A stretch of 64,000 bases of DNA from Poecilobothrus nobilitatus (lineage: Eukaryota > Arthropoda > Insecta > Diptera > Dolichopodidae): contig OX352772.1 in assembly GCA_947095535.1 (NCBI GenBank), forward strand, positions 275,538,336 to 275,602,335, read 5' to 3'. Below are positions 1 through 12,566 of this stretch, in pieces. The notes beneath the pieces were generated by a model that searched no databases, was not told where the DNA came from, and was given only the letters and a program-made list of their open reading frames with translations. Within the stretch, counting starts at the first letter, position 1; every line of letters starts with the position of its first letter. The position numbers and the translations under genes were made by a program.

Positions 1-780
1 ATAAAGAAGTAAATAAATAAATATGAATAGTATAGATATGTATTTATATATGTATGCTATGTATGTAAGTATGTATTACATTAAGTATATGATGTACCCA
101 TAAACTACATAAATATCAAGACCGGAACAAGACCCCTAAGAATGTATTAGTGCAAAATTTAAACATGTATTGTGAAAATTTAGAGAGTTTTGACAGTTTC
201 TTTTTTTCATTTTTTTGCTTAGAAAAAAGTAGAAAATTAAGAAATTTTAGCAATTTTTATTTACAACTTTAAATATGAAATACTACCCTAAATATATCGA
301 AATTTATATTAAAATAAAATTCAAAATTTTTTCTAACACATATCAAAAATTCAAGGTTCAACTCGAATTTTTAACTATATTTTTCTCAAAATATATTTTC
401 CAACTTTTTCTAGCATTTCTTAACTCCAGCCATTTTGAAATGTTTAAATAACAAAAAAAAAAATGTTTTTCTTTGCTATCTGTCAATTTCTTAAAAGCTT
501 TCTAAAAAAAAGTGGGAAAAAGCAGGTAACAAAATTTAATTTTATATCGAGTTATAATATATATAATTTTAATGAAAATATATAAATTATATATTAAAAA
601 AAAATTTAGAGTTTTTCCTAAATACTGGTGAAAAAATTAACTTTCTATCAATTCTTTTTAGTATCATTACAAGTATTGGAAAAAAAAAGAACCTGAAATT
701 TTTGATAAGCAATTTTATTTTTTGGATACACACTATAAAAAAAATAAAGTGCATTAAGAATAGTGCAATATTTATAGTTT
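1..780. other. Gene-free AT-rich sequence
   Basis: I see no coding sequence, RNA gene or terminal inverted repeat here. The stretch is made of A/T runs and short TATGTATG-type simple sequence. Confidence 0.6.
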
Positions 781-811
781 TTAATTTAATTTTTTTTATT
801 GCTTTTTATTT

Positions 812-1465
812 ATGGTTCGTACTTGTTGTGTCCCTGGGTGTAAATCGAATTATAAATGTAAAACGAAAAATAAAATTTATACAGTTTCAACTTTTCGATT
901 TCCCAAGGAAAAAATTTTAAGAAAAAAATGGATAGAAGCAATTCCACGAATAAATTGGAATCCAACAGAAATTAGTGCTGTCCAATCCAGTTTTCTACGA
1001 AAAGTTTTCGTAGTCAGAATTCTGACAGACCAACTTTATTACCTAATGCGATTCCAAGCATTTTCCCTAATATTTCGGATTTAAAATTAGTTGATGAAAA
1101 TTGTATTTTTAATTTTAATAACTTAGTAACTAAAATTGAAGAAAAAATTGATTTAAATGGCTGGCTTTTGTTTAAAAATAAATCTTATATTGTGTTATAC
1201 TGTTTAGAAAATGAGGATTATTACTGTTTAGAAATGAGAATTGAGAAAAAACTTGGTGAAAAGGTATAGTTATAATACAATAATAATGTCATTTTTAATC
1301 TATGCCCATTCTAAATCTACATATTCAGTTCTTAGTAAATTTCTTTTTCTTCCCTCTATTAGGTATCTTCGAAAATTATCTTCAAGTTTACATATAACAC
1401 CAGATCATAAAAATGACGAAAATGATGATCATTATTTAATTGCTGCATCTCAGTCCTTAAATACA
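812..1465 (+). pseudogene. Broken THAP-domain (P-type) transposase, 5' part
   Basis: The first frame (812 to about 1010) opens with MVRTCCVPGC and continues through FRFPKE and WIEAIP, the start of a THAP zinc-binding domain (C-x2-4-C then W). A frameshift near 1010 is needed to continue into RPTLLPNAIPSIFPN, the conserved THAP C-terminal end, and then into FNNLVTKIEEKIDLNGWLLF. A second frame from about 1241 carries FLFLPSIRYLRKLSSSL, typical of the region after THAP in P-element/THAP9-like transposases. The expected C-x2-H pair is degraded to VQSSF, so zinc binding should be lost. Two frameshifts, lost ligands and no catalytic half within reach show a dead fragment. A domesticated THAP gene is unlikely given these lesions. 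Confidence 0.7.
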
Positions 1466-1470
1466 TAAAC

Positions 1471-2960
1471 TTAAATACATATTATTCATATACAGATCTA
1501 CTATATGCACACGAAATAAATACCATATCAATTTTTCAAATTAATTTAATTTGCTCACTTTTTTTGCGCAATTACTGTACCAAATTATTGCTCTCTTGAA
1601 AGAGCTTTAAGCTTTAGGAAAAAAATGAAAAAATTTTACAAAATTCGGGTAGACTTTTTTTTATCAACGTTTTTATAAATAAAAAAATTATAAATTCAAT
1701 TTTTTTTTGTATTCAGATAGTGTAAAAAATTATGAATTTTAAGGTTTACTGAGAAAGTTTTTCAAAAAAATGTCTATTTTAGAAGTTATTAAAGATTTAA
1801 AGTTACCCCACTATTTAGCTTTTACTTTTCCCATAAGAGCCAATGTAAATAGTGGGGTAAATTGAGCTTTCGTTCTCTTCAGTTCCTGTCTTGATAGTTT
1901 ATGTAGTTTATGGATGTACCCTAATAAAAAAAATACGCTTTTTCGACGTTGAATCTGCGCAGAGAAATATGCTAAAAATATGAAGAGAAATTGTATGAAT
2001 TTATACAGAGCTCGGGAAAATTCTCTGCACAATTCCCCTTTAAATTTACTAATACACTCTCACTAAATTGTGAGTTCAAGATTCAACAGTAGGCGCATCT
2101 TTAGACGCATTTTCTCAGCACATAAATAAGCGCGTATTTCACTGCTTTCTAAAAATAATTTTCTGCGCCAATTTCAGCGCTTTTTTTGGATAATTTTTTA
2201 GCTACATTAAAATATAAAAATTTGTTATTTTAAATAACATGTACGTATGTATGTACATATCAAATATAAATTTGAAATTCGTATAATAATTCTAAAATAA
2301 AATTATTGCTATAGTTAGAAATAATAATTATTCTAAATAATTGTGTTTACAAATTATCATGTAAATTTCAAATTTAAGAACAACATAGCATGTACATATT
2401 TAAAATAATAAAATTTTATATTTTTACAAATTTAATTTAATGATACCTAAAGTATAATATAAAAAAAATTACCCTTAAACATCTTATCTTTATCACAGCA
2501 CTCAAACAAATGATACAATGGCAAAATGGCAGAAAAATTTCAACATTTGTGCAGAAAATTTTCAGCTTCTAAAAATGATGCAATAACATACAAAATGCGA
2601 TGAATAAATTGCATAAAATTTTCAGCGTAAACTGTTGCGCTAAAAGAGAAAATGATAATGTTCAACTCTTGTGTTGAAAATTGTCAGCGTCAACTGCAGC
2701 GCCAAAAAAGGTAATGAAAATTTTACGCATCTCATGTAGAAACTTTTCAGCGCTAAATTAAGCGCAGAAGGTGGCGTACAAAATACTCGACAAAATATTC
2801 TACATGCTTTCATAGCTGAAAAATGCACTTATTTTACAAATTTACTAAACCAATCGCAAAATTTTACAGTATAAAAACTTTTTTGCTGTATAGGATTTGT
2901 AAAAAGGGGTAAACTGCTGAAATTTTTTTTATCAGGGTACATTGAAAATTGTCTGAGGTT
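1471..2960. other. Gene-free AT-rich sequence with short GCGC-bearing motifs
   Basis: No coding sequence is visible. The 2050-2810 part contains scattered short copies of motifs such as TTTTCAGCG and GCGCCAA in an otherwise AT-rich background, which may be a decayed repeat. I could not define ends. Confidence 0.5.
1803..1860. repeat. Perfect 15-bp hairpin
   Basis: TTACCCCACTATTTA (1803-1817) and TAAATAGTGGGGTAA (1846-1860) are perfect inverted copies separated by 28 nt. Function is unknown. It could be the tip of a fold-back element. Confidence 0.75.
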
Positions 2961-2967
2961 TTTTGAG

Positions 2968-3225
2968 TTAGACAAATTGTGTATGAAAGTACATTTTGTA
3001 AAAATAAAAGCTAAAAAATGTGTGCATTGTATATAAAAATTTGCTATTATTGGAATGAGTAGTCGTTATTATTGTAATAAAATTTCGTCGCTTCCATTGC
3101 GGTATGTAATATAATATGAAAAATGATTTGTATTTTTATTTTAAAAATTGAATTGAATTGTAAACCAGTAAAAAACAACTATGTACATAATGTATGTATG
3201 TATTTTTGAATTTTTTTAAGAATAA
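2968..3225 (+). repeat. Dispersed repeat family E, copy 1
   Basis: The block starts near GACAAATTGTGTATG, passes TTTGCTATTATTGGAATGAG and ends near TTGAATTGAATTGTAAACC. A diverged copy in the same orientation lies at 4074-4348 and shorter relatives lie at 18880-19115, 6500-6660 and 50225-50470. It has no coding capacity. Confidence 0.65.
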
Positions 3226-4073
3226 AATTTAAGGGTCGATTTTTAAAATTTGTAATAGATGAGCAAAAATCAGCCTGTGTTTTCCTCCTTTTTAGCACAT
3301 TTCAAAAAAATTTTGAAAAAATGTGACCCTTGCTTAAGAGCTATTAGGGCTCAAAAATTAAAAATTTGCTATTTTTAGGCACCTGTACAAATTTTTCTTC
3401 GGCAAGACATAAAAATTAAAGCTACAGTAATATATTTTTACGTGTGTTAACGGTTTTTCTTAGTTATATTCCAGAAAAGACTTACAGCCCCTCAAAATTC
3501 CAGAAAAGTCTATTTTCACGTTTTTTCTTATTATATGAAATTTTAAAATTTTTGTGCAAGTCACAATTCTAAACATATTGTATTGCCTTTTGGAAATGCG
3601 CGTTTTTAAAAACCGTTGGCTTACATTATACCTTGTTTCTTTTTTTTTCCGAATTTTATGTTTTTATACAATATATGCTATTGCTATACATATAGTTTGA
3701 ATATTAATCATATTCAAATACTATATGAATGATAATATGTAATATTATATTTATAGAGCAATGTAATGTTAAATATCCATAGCTACGTATTTTTGTTTAT
3801 GTTTCTTTTCTACACAATATTACAATATATGACTGACTATACAGTATACACATACATACATAGTTTGAATATGAATGATATATAGTTGTATAGAGATATA
3901 TAGATATATTTATAGAGCTTACGTAGTGTTAGGTATCTATTTACATATCTTTTGCATATCTTTATTATGTTCTTTTTTTGTTTTTTTTTCTGTTTTGTGT
4001 AAGAATGAAAACAAAACAAACATTAAAACCATACCATATATACACATATAATATATGTTATATCATACATTAC
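3226..4073. other. Gene-free AT-rich sequence with an internal diverged duplication
   Basis: No gene is seen. The segments around 3685-3790 and 3855-3975 resemble each other (both contain ATAGTTTGAATAT and TTTATAGAGC), which suggests an old local duplication. Confidence 0.5.
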
Positions 4074-4348
4074 AGACAAATTGTGTATGGAAGTACATTT
4101 TGTAAAAATAAATTAAGCTAAAAAATTTCTGGACCGATTGATTGTACATATATAGAAATTTGCTATTATTGGAGTGAGTATTAGTATTAGTAATTATTCT
4201 AATAAAAATTCTGCTTCCATTAAGGAAATATAATATGAAAAATTATTTGTACTTTTACTTAAAAAATTGAATTGAATTGTAAACCCGTAAAAAACAAGTT
4301 ACATATACTATGTACATTGTACAAATGTAGGTATATAATTTTGAAACT
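4074..4348 (+). repeat. Dispersed repeat family E, copy 2
   Basis: It matches 2968-3225 in the same orientation (GACAAATTGTGTATGG, TTTGCTATTATTGGAGTGAG, TTGAATTGAATTGTAAACC) with moderate divergence and small indels. Confidence 0.65.
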
Positions 4349-5799
4349 TCCCAGACGGAATTTTAACAACTAGTTACCTAAAATACTAGTTCTAGAAGTA
4401 GTTACTGGCAACTAGTAACAGAACTAATGAACGAATCATTTTAAATTGTTATATATTTTGTCAATTAAGAACTAGTTCATTTTAGATTACATTTCTTAAA
4501 AAGATAATGGGTTATGTGTATTGATTACCTACTAGATTACATATCACAGTAAAAAAAACTAGTTCCTTGCACGATTACATTTTTGAAAAAGTAATGTTGC
4601 AGTAATGGTAATGCATAAATATCATTATGCTAATTTTTGTTTTTGTTCTTTTTATTAATAATTGAATTGTGTGTATCTACAAATAATATTTTGTAGGCGC
4701 ACAAATCCTTTGTTGTCTAGCGGTGCGATTTAATTTTGAATTTTGTCAGTTTAAAAGTTTTGCTTGAATAGTGAATAGTGAACCAGTGCGGCGATAGCGG
4801 TGAATGTTCACAAAGCATTTTGAGCATTCACCGTTCAAAAAATTTTATAAAAGTAGAAGTAAATATTTTAGTCAATTACCATTATATACTTATAAAAATT
4901 AACTATAAACTATTTTTAGGATAAAGAGTCAACTGATGAAATTCCGCCGAGTCCTGAGTGCGACTCTAAAAAAAAAGGAGATATAGATAAAACCATTTAT
5001 TATTTTAAAATTTCATTTGGATTTTTTTTTTTTTAGGAAAAAGAAGCATGGAAAAACAGGAAGGCGGAATTAAATTATATTTATTATTTAAGTTAGTTAT
5101 GTTTATAGTTATTTAAGTTAGTTAGAAATTTTTAAAAATAAAGTATACTATAAAATTATGTAAATGTTTTTTATTATAAATTAAATTCATTAGATTATTA
5201 AATTCATATAAATTAAATTCATTCATTGAAATTATTCAACAAAAGAAAATAAAAAAATTGACTTAAAAAAAACTTATTGACTTATTTAAAGCTTTTTGAA
5301 GGAATGTATTAAATTAGAATACAATATTTAAATACATTTGATAATTTCTATAAAGGAATATATTTGTGCAGATGTCTAGTACCTACCTAATATTTTTTTA
5401 TCTGCTAAAACTATTTGAAAATTGAATAATTTTCAAATATATTCACAACTAATTCCTTCTCACCAGTTAAGTAACTAGTTGTCAGTAATGAGTACGATAA
5501 ATACTTACTTTATTCTAGTTCTGTAACTAATTCTAGGTAATGTGTTCAGCGACCAATTCTTTCTCACCAGTTAAGTAACTAGTTGTCAGTAATGAGTACG
5601 ATAACTACTTGCTTTACTCTAGTTCAGTAACTAGTTCTAGGTAATGCTGCACGGAGGTGATTGATTACCGCCAATGACATCGTATGTTAAATGTAATGCT
5701 AAATTTACATTATGGGTAATGCGTTAGGTAATGGATTAATTATTACCTGTAATCAGTTCTTTAAGTAGTGCGGAACTGGTCCGATTTTCTACCGGGTTT
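4349..5799. mobile_element. Probable DNA element rich in subterminal ACTAGTTAC motifs
   Basis: Both outer 0.3-0.4 kb are crowded with direct and inverted copies of CTAGTTAC/GTAACTAG and related motifs, a pattern of subterminal transposase-binding repeats. The proposed ends CCCAGACGG and (on the other strand) CCCGGTAG share only CCC, so the borders are tentative. A 104-bp tandem duplication lies at about 5452-5655 (copies starting CACCAGTTAAGTAACTAG at 5461 and 5565). The interior around 4920-5090 looks exon-like (an acidic/lysine-rich reading frame, then a T-tract and AG) but I recognise no domain. Confidence 0.4.
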
Positions 5800-6480
5800 T
5801 TTGAAAATAAAATTTAGTGTAGATCTTTAAAAATTACATGTGCAAAATAATTTTCTTGCAATTTACAAAATTATTTGTTGAAGTTTGCATTAAAATTAAT
5901 ATTATGATTTATACCTATGTAAGTATATTATGTATGCATCACAAATTCTAAAATTCAATACTGTTTTTATTCAAATCAAATATTTTTTTCTTAAAAATTT
6001 GTTAAAAATTAGAAATCTGATTGCTGAAAATAGAAATATTTGAAAATAACCGTTCAATAAAAGGTCTATTTACGAATTAATTGAAAAATGTGGCAAAATT
6101 CAAAGAACACAAAAATATTTCGCCAGTGCTTAAATTTTATTTTTAATAAAATTTCAAACTTACTTCATATTTTTTATTAGGAAAATTTTACACCACGTAG
6201 ACCATAAAGGTTAAAAAATAAAAAAAACATAATAGGTAATTTTATTGAATGTGAATCGATAAAAAAAGTGAATAAATTTTATATGTGCATATGTATGTAT
6301 TGGTACTTTGATATGATCATAAATAATATTATATATATTAAAAAAACTACAAAATAAATCATAAAATTCAAAAAAAGATTTTTTTTCCCTATAGTTTACT
6401 ATACATATGTATATGCATCTATGTACTTATATAATATAAGTAGGTATATAAAGTATGTAAATTCTAACTAAGTATAAATA
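5800..6480. other. Gene-free AT-rich sequence
   Basis: No coding sequence or structured repeat is recognised, only A/T runs and TATGTATG-like simple sequence. Confidence 0.55.
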
Positions 6481-6499
6481 CATACATATGCATGCATAT

Positions 6500-6660
6500 A
6501 TACCTTCTTAGTTAAAATAGTTAACATTAATCCAATATATGTTAATTAATAATTTTATAAATTTAAATTTATAAAATAAAAATATAAATCCTTCTTCATT
6601 TATTATAGTCAATACAGTTTACTTCAATTGAAACGACGAGTTATTGGTTACTTAATCATT
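6500..6660 (-). repeat. Dispersed repeat family E, inverted copy
   Basis: The stretch with AACATTAATCCAATATATG and CTTCTTCATTTATTATAG is the reverse complement of 18958-19115 and is parallel to 50225-50400. It therefore lies outside the left arm but repeats sequence found inside it. Confidence 0.65.
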
Positions 6661-6741
6661 TCTTTGGGGCACTACAAATTAAAAACAATTGTGAGAGATT
6701 TTTTGTTCTACTTGCGTTATCTATATATATATAATTTCTGC

Positions 6742-7112
6742 TAATAGATAGGCAATGAAGAAAATATTTTCATCCAATTTTCAGAAACAGCTGAGTGAAC
6801 CTTGCGTATGTATTACTTTAGTTTCCTCAGAAATAGATTGCTAAAGGTGAAATAATATCATTTCTAATTTTTAAAAGAATTTTAGCGCTTATATTGTTAC
6901 TTTACAAATAGAAAATTTTGAATAACCCTAATTAAATTAAATTTTAATTTTAAAAACAAATATATCAATTATTAAGTAATATAAAAACTTAAAATCTCTG
7001 AATGAAACTGGTTATAAAAAACTGCTTTACATTATTTTAATAAATATAAACAGCTGAGTGAACGAAATGTATACATATTATAAAATACATATGTATTTTT
7101 TTGGCTGAATAC
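6742..7112 (+). mobile_element. Family A MITE, core copy 1
   Basis: The core starts TAATAGATAGGCAATGAAG, contains two AAACAGCTGAGTGAAC motifs and ends at GGCTGAATAC. Related cores occur at 24803, 26160 (inverted), 34034 (inverted), 45129, 47598 (inverted) and 52801 (inverted). In this copy the terminal block after GAATAC is flipped relative to the 24803 copy. No coding capacity is seen. Confidence 0.65.
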
Positions 7113-9186
7113 CATAGATATATTAACTAATATATCGGAAGTTAGGTATAGTCGTTTCTTTTCTTATGTGTTTTCCTATCTTAAGGATATAGTTACTTTA
7201 TGCTTTAATTTATAAAAAAGCAGCCAAAAAATTTTTAATGAATGGAGAGTATAGAGTAGTATAGCCAGCCATATATATATATATAGATAGTTATATATAT
7301 ATATATGCATATTAATTTTTGCTTTGCTTAGAAAATTTGACATTTTATAAATACCTATCGAAATGTTAACCTCTGAAGGTACATTTTTTATTTCTTTTTT
7401 ATCAATTTAGGAATTTTGCAAACAGGTTATAAATAAAGTATGTAAGATTAAAAACTCGTATGCTGTATAAAATTCTATACTGGATGAAAAAATTATAATT
7501 TTATCTGAAAACTTTGGCCTAATTTAATTTTTGTTGATGTAATATTTTAAAAAAAGAGAAAAAGCCGAATTGAAGTTTCAAAATAAAAAAAATGCCTTGA
7601 ATTCAATTAAACGTTCAATTCGGCATAAAAAACTCTTGTAAAACAAAATTATAAGATAAATATATACATTTTGAAGTTCATATAATATCACACAAGCTAC
7701 TATCCTTTGGTAAACTGTAGAGCCTTCCATTAAAATTCAGCCTACTATTTTTGCATGTGGCGCAGGTTCTACCTGATTTGCGGGATTTTATATTTTGAAA
7801 CATTCTAAACAGAGGATGAATATATTATATGTTCATGCTAATAAAAGTATGTAGATAAATAAATAAAAAAGTCAGAAAAATAGAAAAATTTAATTATAAG
7901 TTTTGCAACAAGTTAATGAATAAAATAATTGTGACAATAAAATAAATTTGGAAACAAATTCTAAACAATAATAAGAAAAATGATTTCTTACTTTTTGAAT
8001 AGAAATTATGTTCCAACTTCTTGATTGATAAATGATTAAGAACAAAAGAACTTGTGCATTATATATTTCGCATATGTATATGAACTTAACTTTAACTTTT
8101 TATTAAACTTGTAAAACAACTTTTAATTTTTCACTTCTATAAAAAAAATTAACTTAATTTAATAAAAAATTCAAATTTAAATTTTCTTTATAAATTTCGA
8201 ACGTTAAAATTCTTTTAACCTATAATACCAGGAACTATATTTTGAAAGGTAATTTCACAAAAAGAGCACAAGTCACTAGGGTTAACAGTCACACATTTTT
8301 TTTTTCATTTTAAATAAAAACTACTCATGAATAGAATACTACTACATCAATAGAAATGATATAAAAACAAAATATTAAATACTAACTAAATAAAATAATA
8401 AATAATCTAATATTGGTTTCGATTTGTACGAATTATACATAAAAATAAATACTTAAAAAAATTTTTTTCAAAAAAAAATTTCGTGAATCATACAAATGAT
8501 ATGGCAATATTGTCTTTTATTCAAATGCATTCTTCTAAAAAGAAGTTTTAAAGTTTTAAAGTTTTTGAAGAAAAAAAGGAAAAAAAATATTCATATGTAT
8601 ATGTACCTATCTAAAATTAAAATATTCACTAAAATTAAAATAAATCAAATATTCACGAGGATATTTTTTTAAAAGAACTATTGAGGAGATTTGAGAAAGA
8701 GAAAAAAAGCATAGGAAAAAATTAGAGAGCAAATGGGGCACTTAAAATGTGAAAAAATTTCGAGAATTCTTATTGACATTTTTTGTTCTTCTTGCGTTAT
8801 CTATATAAATGTATATATATATAATTTCTGCTATTAGCAAAGACTACATATAATATAAGGCATTCCAAGTAGAACAATTTTTTTAGTATAGAAAATAAAA
8901 ATAAGCCTGTGCCCAAATAGTCGCGACATCTATCAATATGAAATTTATTCATCTTTTATGTTATACGAAATTCGTTTTTTTATTTTAAATATACATACAT
9001 AAACGGTTTTTACTCTTTTTTTTGATATGCAATCATATACAATTTAACCTTGAATAAAAAAAAAAAGGTTTCTAAATAAAATAAATTGGTGGCTAGGTAT
9101 GTTACATTGTAACTCATATTGCTATACTAGGATAGATAATAATTTGAATACTGGTAATTTAATTTAGGTTTTTGTAAGTAATTTAG
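7113..9186. other. Non-coding part of the left arm
   Basis: It begins with a family A terminal block (CCATAGATATATTAACTAAT, then TAGGTATAGTCG) and holds no open coding frame. A small hairpin lies at 7564-7624 (GCCGAATTGAA/TTCAATTCGGC). A micro-inversion relative to the right arm lies at 8330-8358. From 8443 on the sequence belongs to the 2068-bp triplicated unit. Confidence 0.6.
7564..7624. repeat. Short hairpin, GCCGAATTGAA family
   Basis: GCCGAATTGAA (7564-7574) and TTCAATTCGGC (7614-7624) are perfect inverted repeats. The same hairpin is in the right arm at 52287-52347, and a related one with different stem bases lies at 53855-53933. Confidence 0.65.
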
Positions 9187-9197
9187 ATTCGATTGTT
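9187..9197. repeat. LINE target-site duplication, left copy
   Basis: ATTCGATTGTT precedes the LINE 3' tail and recurs at 18588-18598 after the 5' end. The uninterrupted arm has one copy at 50740-50750 (as reverse complement). Tandem amplification also repeats it at 11255-11265 and 13323-13333. Confidence 0.92.
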
Positions 9198-9424
9198 TGG
9201 TTGGTTGGTTGGTGTGAGTGACTGGCCACCGCCGCTCCTGGCAGTGACCCCAATTAGCGCGTTAGGACCGTTTTGCTACCACTTCCGTGACCACAAGTGT
9301 TATAATATAGCTATATTAGTTTAATTTTAGATCCATTTCGTTGCGTTAAGAAACCTTACCATTTCTGCAGGTTGCTTAACCGCTAGATCACTAAGATCGT
9401 TGAATTGATGGCTACCCAGAATTG

Positions 9425-10498
9425 CTATTCTGGCCCTCGCCAGCGCCTGGCCCTCGCCTGGCCCTTGCTATTCTGGCACTTACAGGTGAAGTGTGTAATG
9501 GATTCTTTCTCATTCTGTTCACCACAGCTGCGACAGGATGAATTGAATGGGATACCTATTCTGGCCGCATGTTCACCAATTGGTTCTTTCGGTTCAATTT
9601 CGGTTCTTTTTTTATTATACGATGGCCAGACTTTCCTGGCCGTACAACATGTGGCTAGTTCGTTCCACCTTCTATTTGCTAAGAACAAAAAGTGGAGGAA
9701 GATATCTCTCTTAACGCTGTTTAGCGGGGGCTCTACCTGTTCCGCCAGTGAAGCATTTAGGCTGGAACCCCTCCTTGCTAACTCATCAGCATGTTCATTT
9801 CCTGCGATGTTCCTATGTCACGGAACCCACAGTAATGTAACATTGAATTGATTACTTACATTCTTAAGCTCGTCAAATCATTTTCTGACGAGCCTAAGCT
9901 AATGTTATTATTGCAGAGTTGAGAGCCGCAATTGCTGCTTGGCTGTCCGTAACAATTGCAATGCTTCCTCCCAGAGAAGAATTGTTCCCTAGTATTTGGC
10001 ATGCTTTCAAGATTCCTAGCATTTCAGCTTGAAATACACTCGCTTTTTCTGGCAGACGGAAAGCATGTTCTATTTTTAGTGATTCCGAATAGACACCCGC
10101 ACCAACACCACACTCCATCTTTGAACAATCAGTGAAGAGTGCGGTGTCAATTTCTCCCAAGGGGTTTTTCTGTTTCCATTCCCTTCTTGATGGAATCTTG
10201 ACTTTAAAGTTCTTAGTAATTTCCAAACTTGGCATTACGTAGTCTGTGGAATCTGGCAGATCATGATATATCGAGCTTAGAATACTGCTGTGTCCATAGG
10301 GTTTTGCACGCCAGTATCCATTCTCTCGAAGTCTGATTGCACTACAACAGGCTAGATATTTAATATGAAGGTCAGCCGGGAGAAGATATAGAAGTGCATC
10401 CAGTGCATTACTTGGCGTTGACCTAAACGCACCCGTAATACTTACACATGCACCCCTCTGTACTCTACCAAGCTTGGTTCGAATATACTCCTTCTCCA
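9425..10498 (-). pseudogene. Duplicated ORF2 3' fragment (RNase H), unit 1
   Basis: This is a tandem copy of the RNase H and C-terminal part of the LINE ORF2, broken at 10498 where flank sequence was joined. It shows the same frameshift near 9895 and the same in-frame TGA codons (one at 9818-9820) as the parent, so it was copied after the element had died. No promoter or start is expected. Confidence 0.88.
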
Positions 10499-11492
10499 AT
10501 ATATACTCCAAAATAAATACTTAAAAAAATTTTTTTCAAAAAAAAATTTCGTGAATCATACAAATGATATGGCAATATTGTCTTTTATTCAAATGCATTC
10601 TTCTAAAAAGAAGTTTTAAAGTTTTAAAGTTTTTGAAGAAAAAAAGGAAAAAAAATATTCATATGTATATGTACCTATCTAAAATTAAAATATTCACTAA
10701 AATTAAAATAAATCAAATATTCACGAGGATATTTTTTTAAAAGAACTATTGAGGAGATTTGAGAAAGAGAAAAAAAGCATAGGAAAAAATTAGAGAGCAA
10801 ATGGGGCACTTAAAATGTGAAAAAATTTCGAGAATTCTTATTGACATTTTTTGTTCTTCTTGCGTTATCTATATAAATGTATATATATATAATTTCTGCT
10901 ATTAGCAAAGACTACATATAATATAAGGCATTCCAAGTAGAACAATTTTTTTAGTATAGAAAATAAAAATAAGCCTGTGCCCAAATAGTCGCGACATCTA
11001 TCAATATGAAATTTATTCATCTTTTATGTTATACGAAATTCGTTTTTTTATTTTAAATATACATACATAAACGGTTTTTACTCTTTTTTTTGATATGCAA
11101 TCATATACAATTTAACCTTGAATAAAAAAAAAAAGGTTTCTAAATAAAATAAATTGGTGGCTAGGTATGTTACATTGTAACTCATATTGCTATACTAGGA
11201 TAGATAATAATTTGAATACTGGTAATTTAATTTAGGTTTTTGTAAGTAATTTAGATTCGATTGTTTGGTTGGTTGGTTGGTGTGAGTGACTGGCCACCGC
11301 CGCTCCTGGCAGTGACCCCAATTAGCGCGTTAGGACCGTTTTGCTACCACTTCCGTGACCACAAGTGTTATAATATAGCTATATTAGTTTAATTTTAGAT
11401 CCATTTCGTTGCGTTAAGAAACCTTACCATTTCTGCAGGTTGCTTAACCGCTAGATCACTAAGATCGTTGAATTGATGGCTACCCAGAATTG

Positions 11493-12566
11493 CTATTCTG
11501 GCCCTCGCCAGCGCCTGGCCCTCGCCTGGCCCTTGCTATTCTGGCACTTACAGGTGAAGTGTGTAATGGATTCTTTCTCATTCTGTTCACCACAGCTGCG
11601 ACAGGATGAATTGAATGGGATACCTATTCTGGCCGCATGTTCACCAATTGGTTCTTTCGGTTCAATTTCGGTTCTTTTTTTATTATACGATGGCCAGACT
11701 TTCCTGGCCGTACAACATGTGGCTAGTTCGTTCCACCTTCTATTTGCTAAGAACAAAAAGTGGAGGAAGATATCTCTCTTAACGCTGTTTAGCGGGGGCT
11801 CTACCTGTTCCGCCAGTGAAGCATTTAGGCTGGAACCCCTCCTTGCTAACTCATCAGCATGTTCATTTCCTGCGATGTTCCTATGTCACGGAACCCACAG
11901 TAATGTAACATTGAATTGATTACTTACATTCTTAAGCTCGTCAAATCATTTTCTGACGAGCCTAAGCTAATGTTATTATTGCAGAGTTGAGAGCCGCAAT
12001 TGCTGCTTGGCTGTCCGTAACAATTGCAATGCTTCCTCCCAGAGAAGAATTGTTCCCTAGTATTTGGCATGCTTTCAAGATTCCTAGCATTTCAGCTTGA
12101 AATACACTCGCTTTTTCTGGCAGACGGAAAGCATGTTCTATTTTTAGTGATTCCGAATAGACACCCGCACCAACACCACACTCCATCTTTGAACAATCAG
12201 TGAAGAGTGCGGTGTCAATTTCTCCCAAGGGGTTTTTCTGTTTCCATTCCCTTCTTGATGGAATCTTGACTTTAAAGTTCTTAGTAATTTCCAAACTTGG
12301 CATTACGTAGTCTGTGGAATCTGGCAGATCATGATATATCGAGCTTAGAATACTGCTGTGTCCATAGGGTTTTGCACGCCAGTATCCATTCTCTCGAAGT
12401 CTGATTGCACTACAACAGGCTAGATATTTAATATGAAGGTCAGCCGGGAGAAGATATAGAAGTGCATCCAGTGCATTACTTGGCGTTGACCTAAACGCAC
12501 CCGTAATACTTACACATGCACCCCTCTGTACTCTACCAAGCTTGGTTCGAATATACTCCTTCTCCA
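11493..12566 (-). pseudogene. Duplicated ORF2 3' fragment (RNase H), unit 2
   Basis: This is identical to the unit 1 fragment, offset by 2068 bp, with the same lesions (TGA at 11886-11888) and the same abrupt end at the filler junction. Confidence 0.88.

Noticed and set aside
4920..5090. Two-exon gene with acidic/lysine-rich frame
   Set aside because: The frame is too short, the splice reading is weak, and it lies within a probable transposon.
9405..9851. 148-codon plus-strand frame, found three times 2068 bp apart
   Set aside because: It is antisense to the LINE ORF2 end. The minus strand shows RNase H and CCHC motifs, so this is a shadow.
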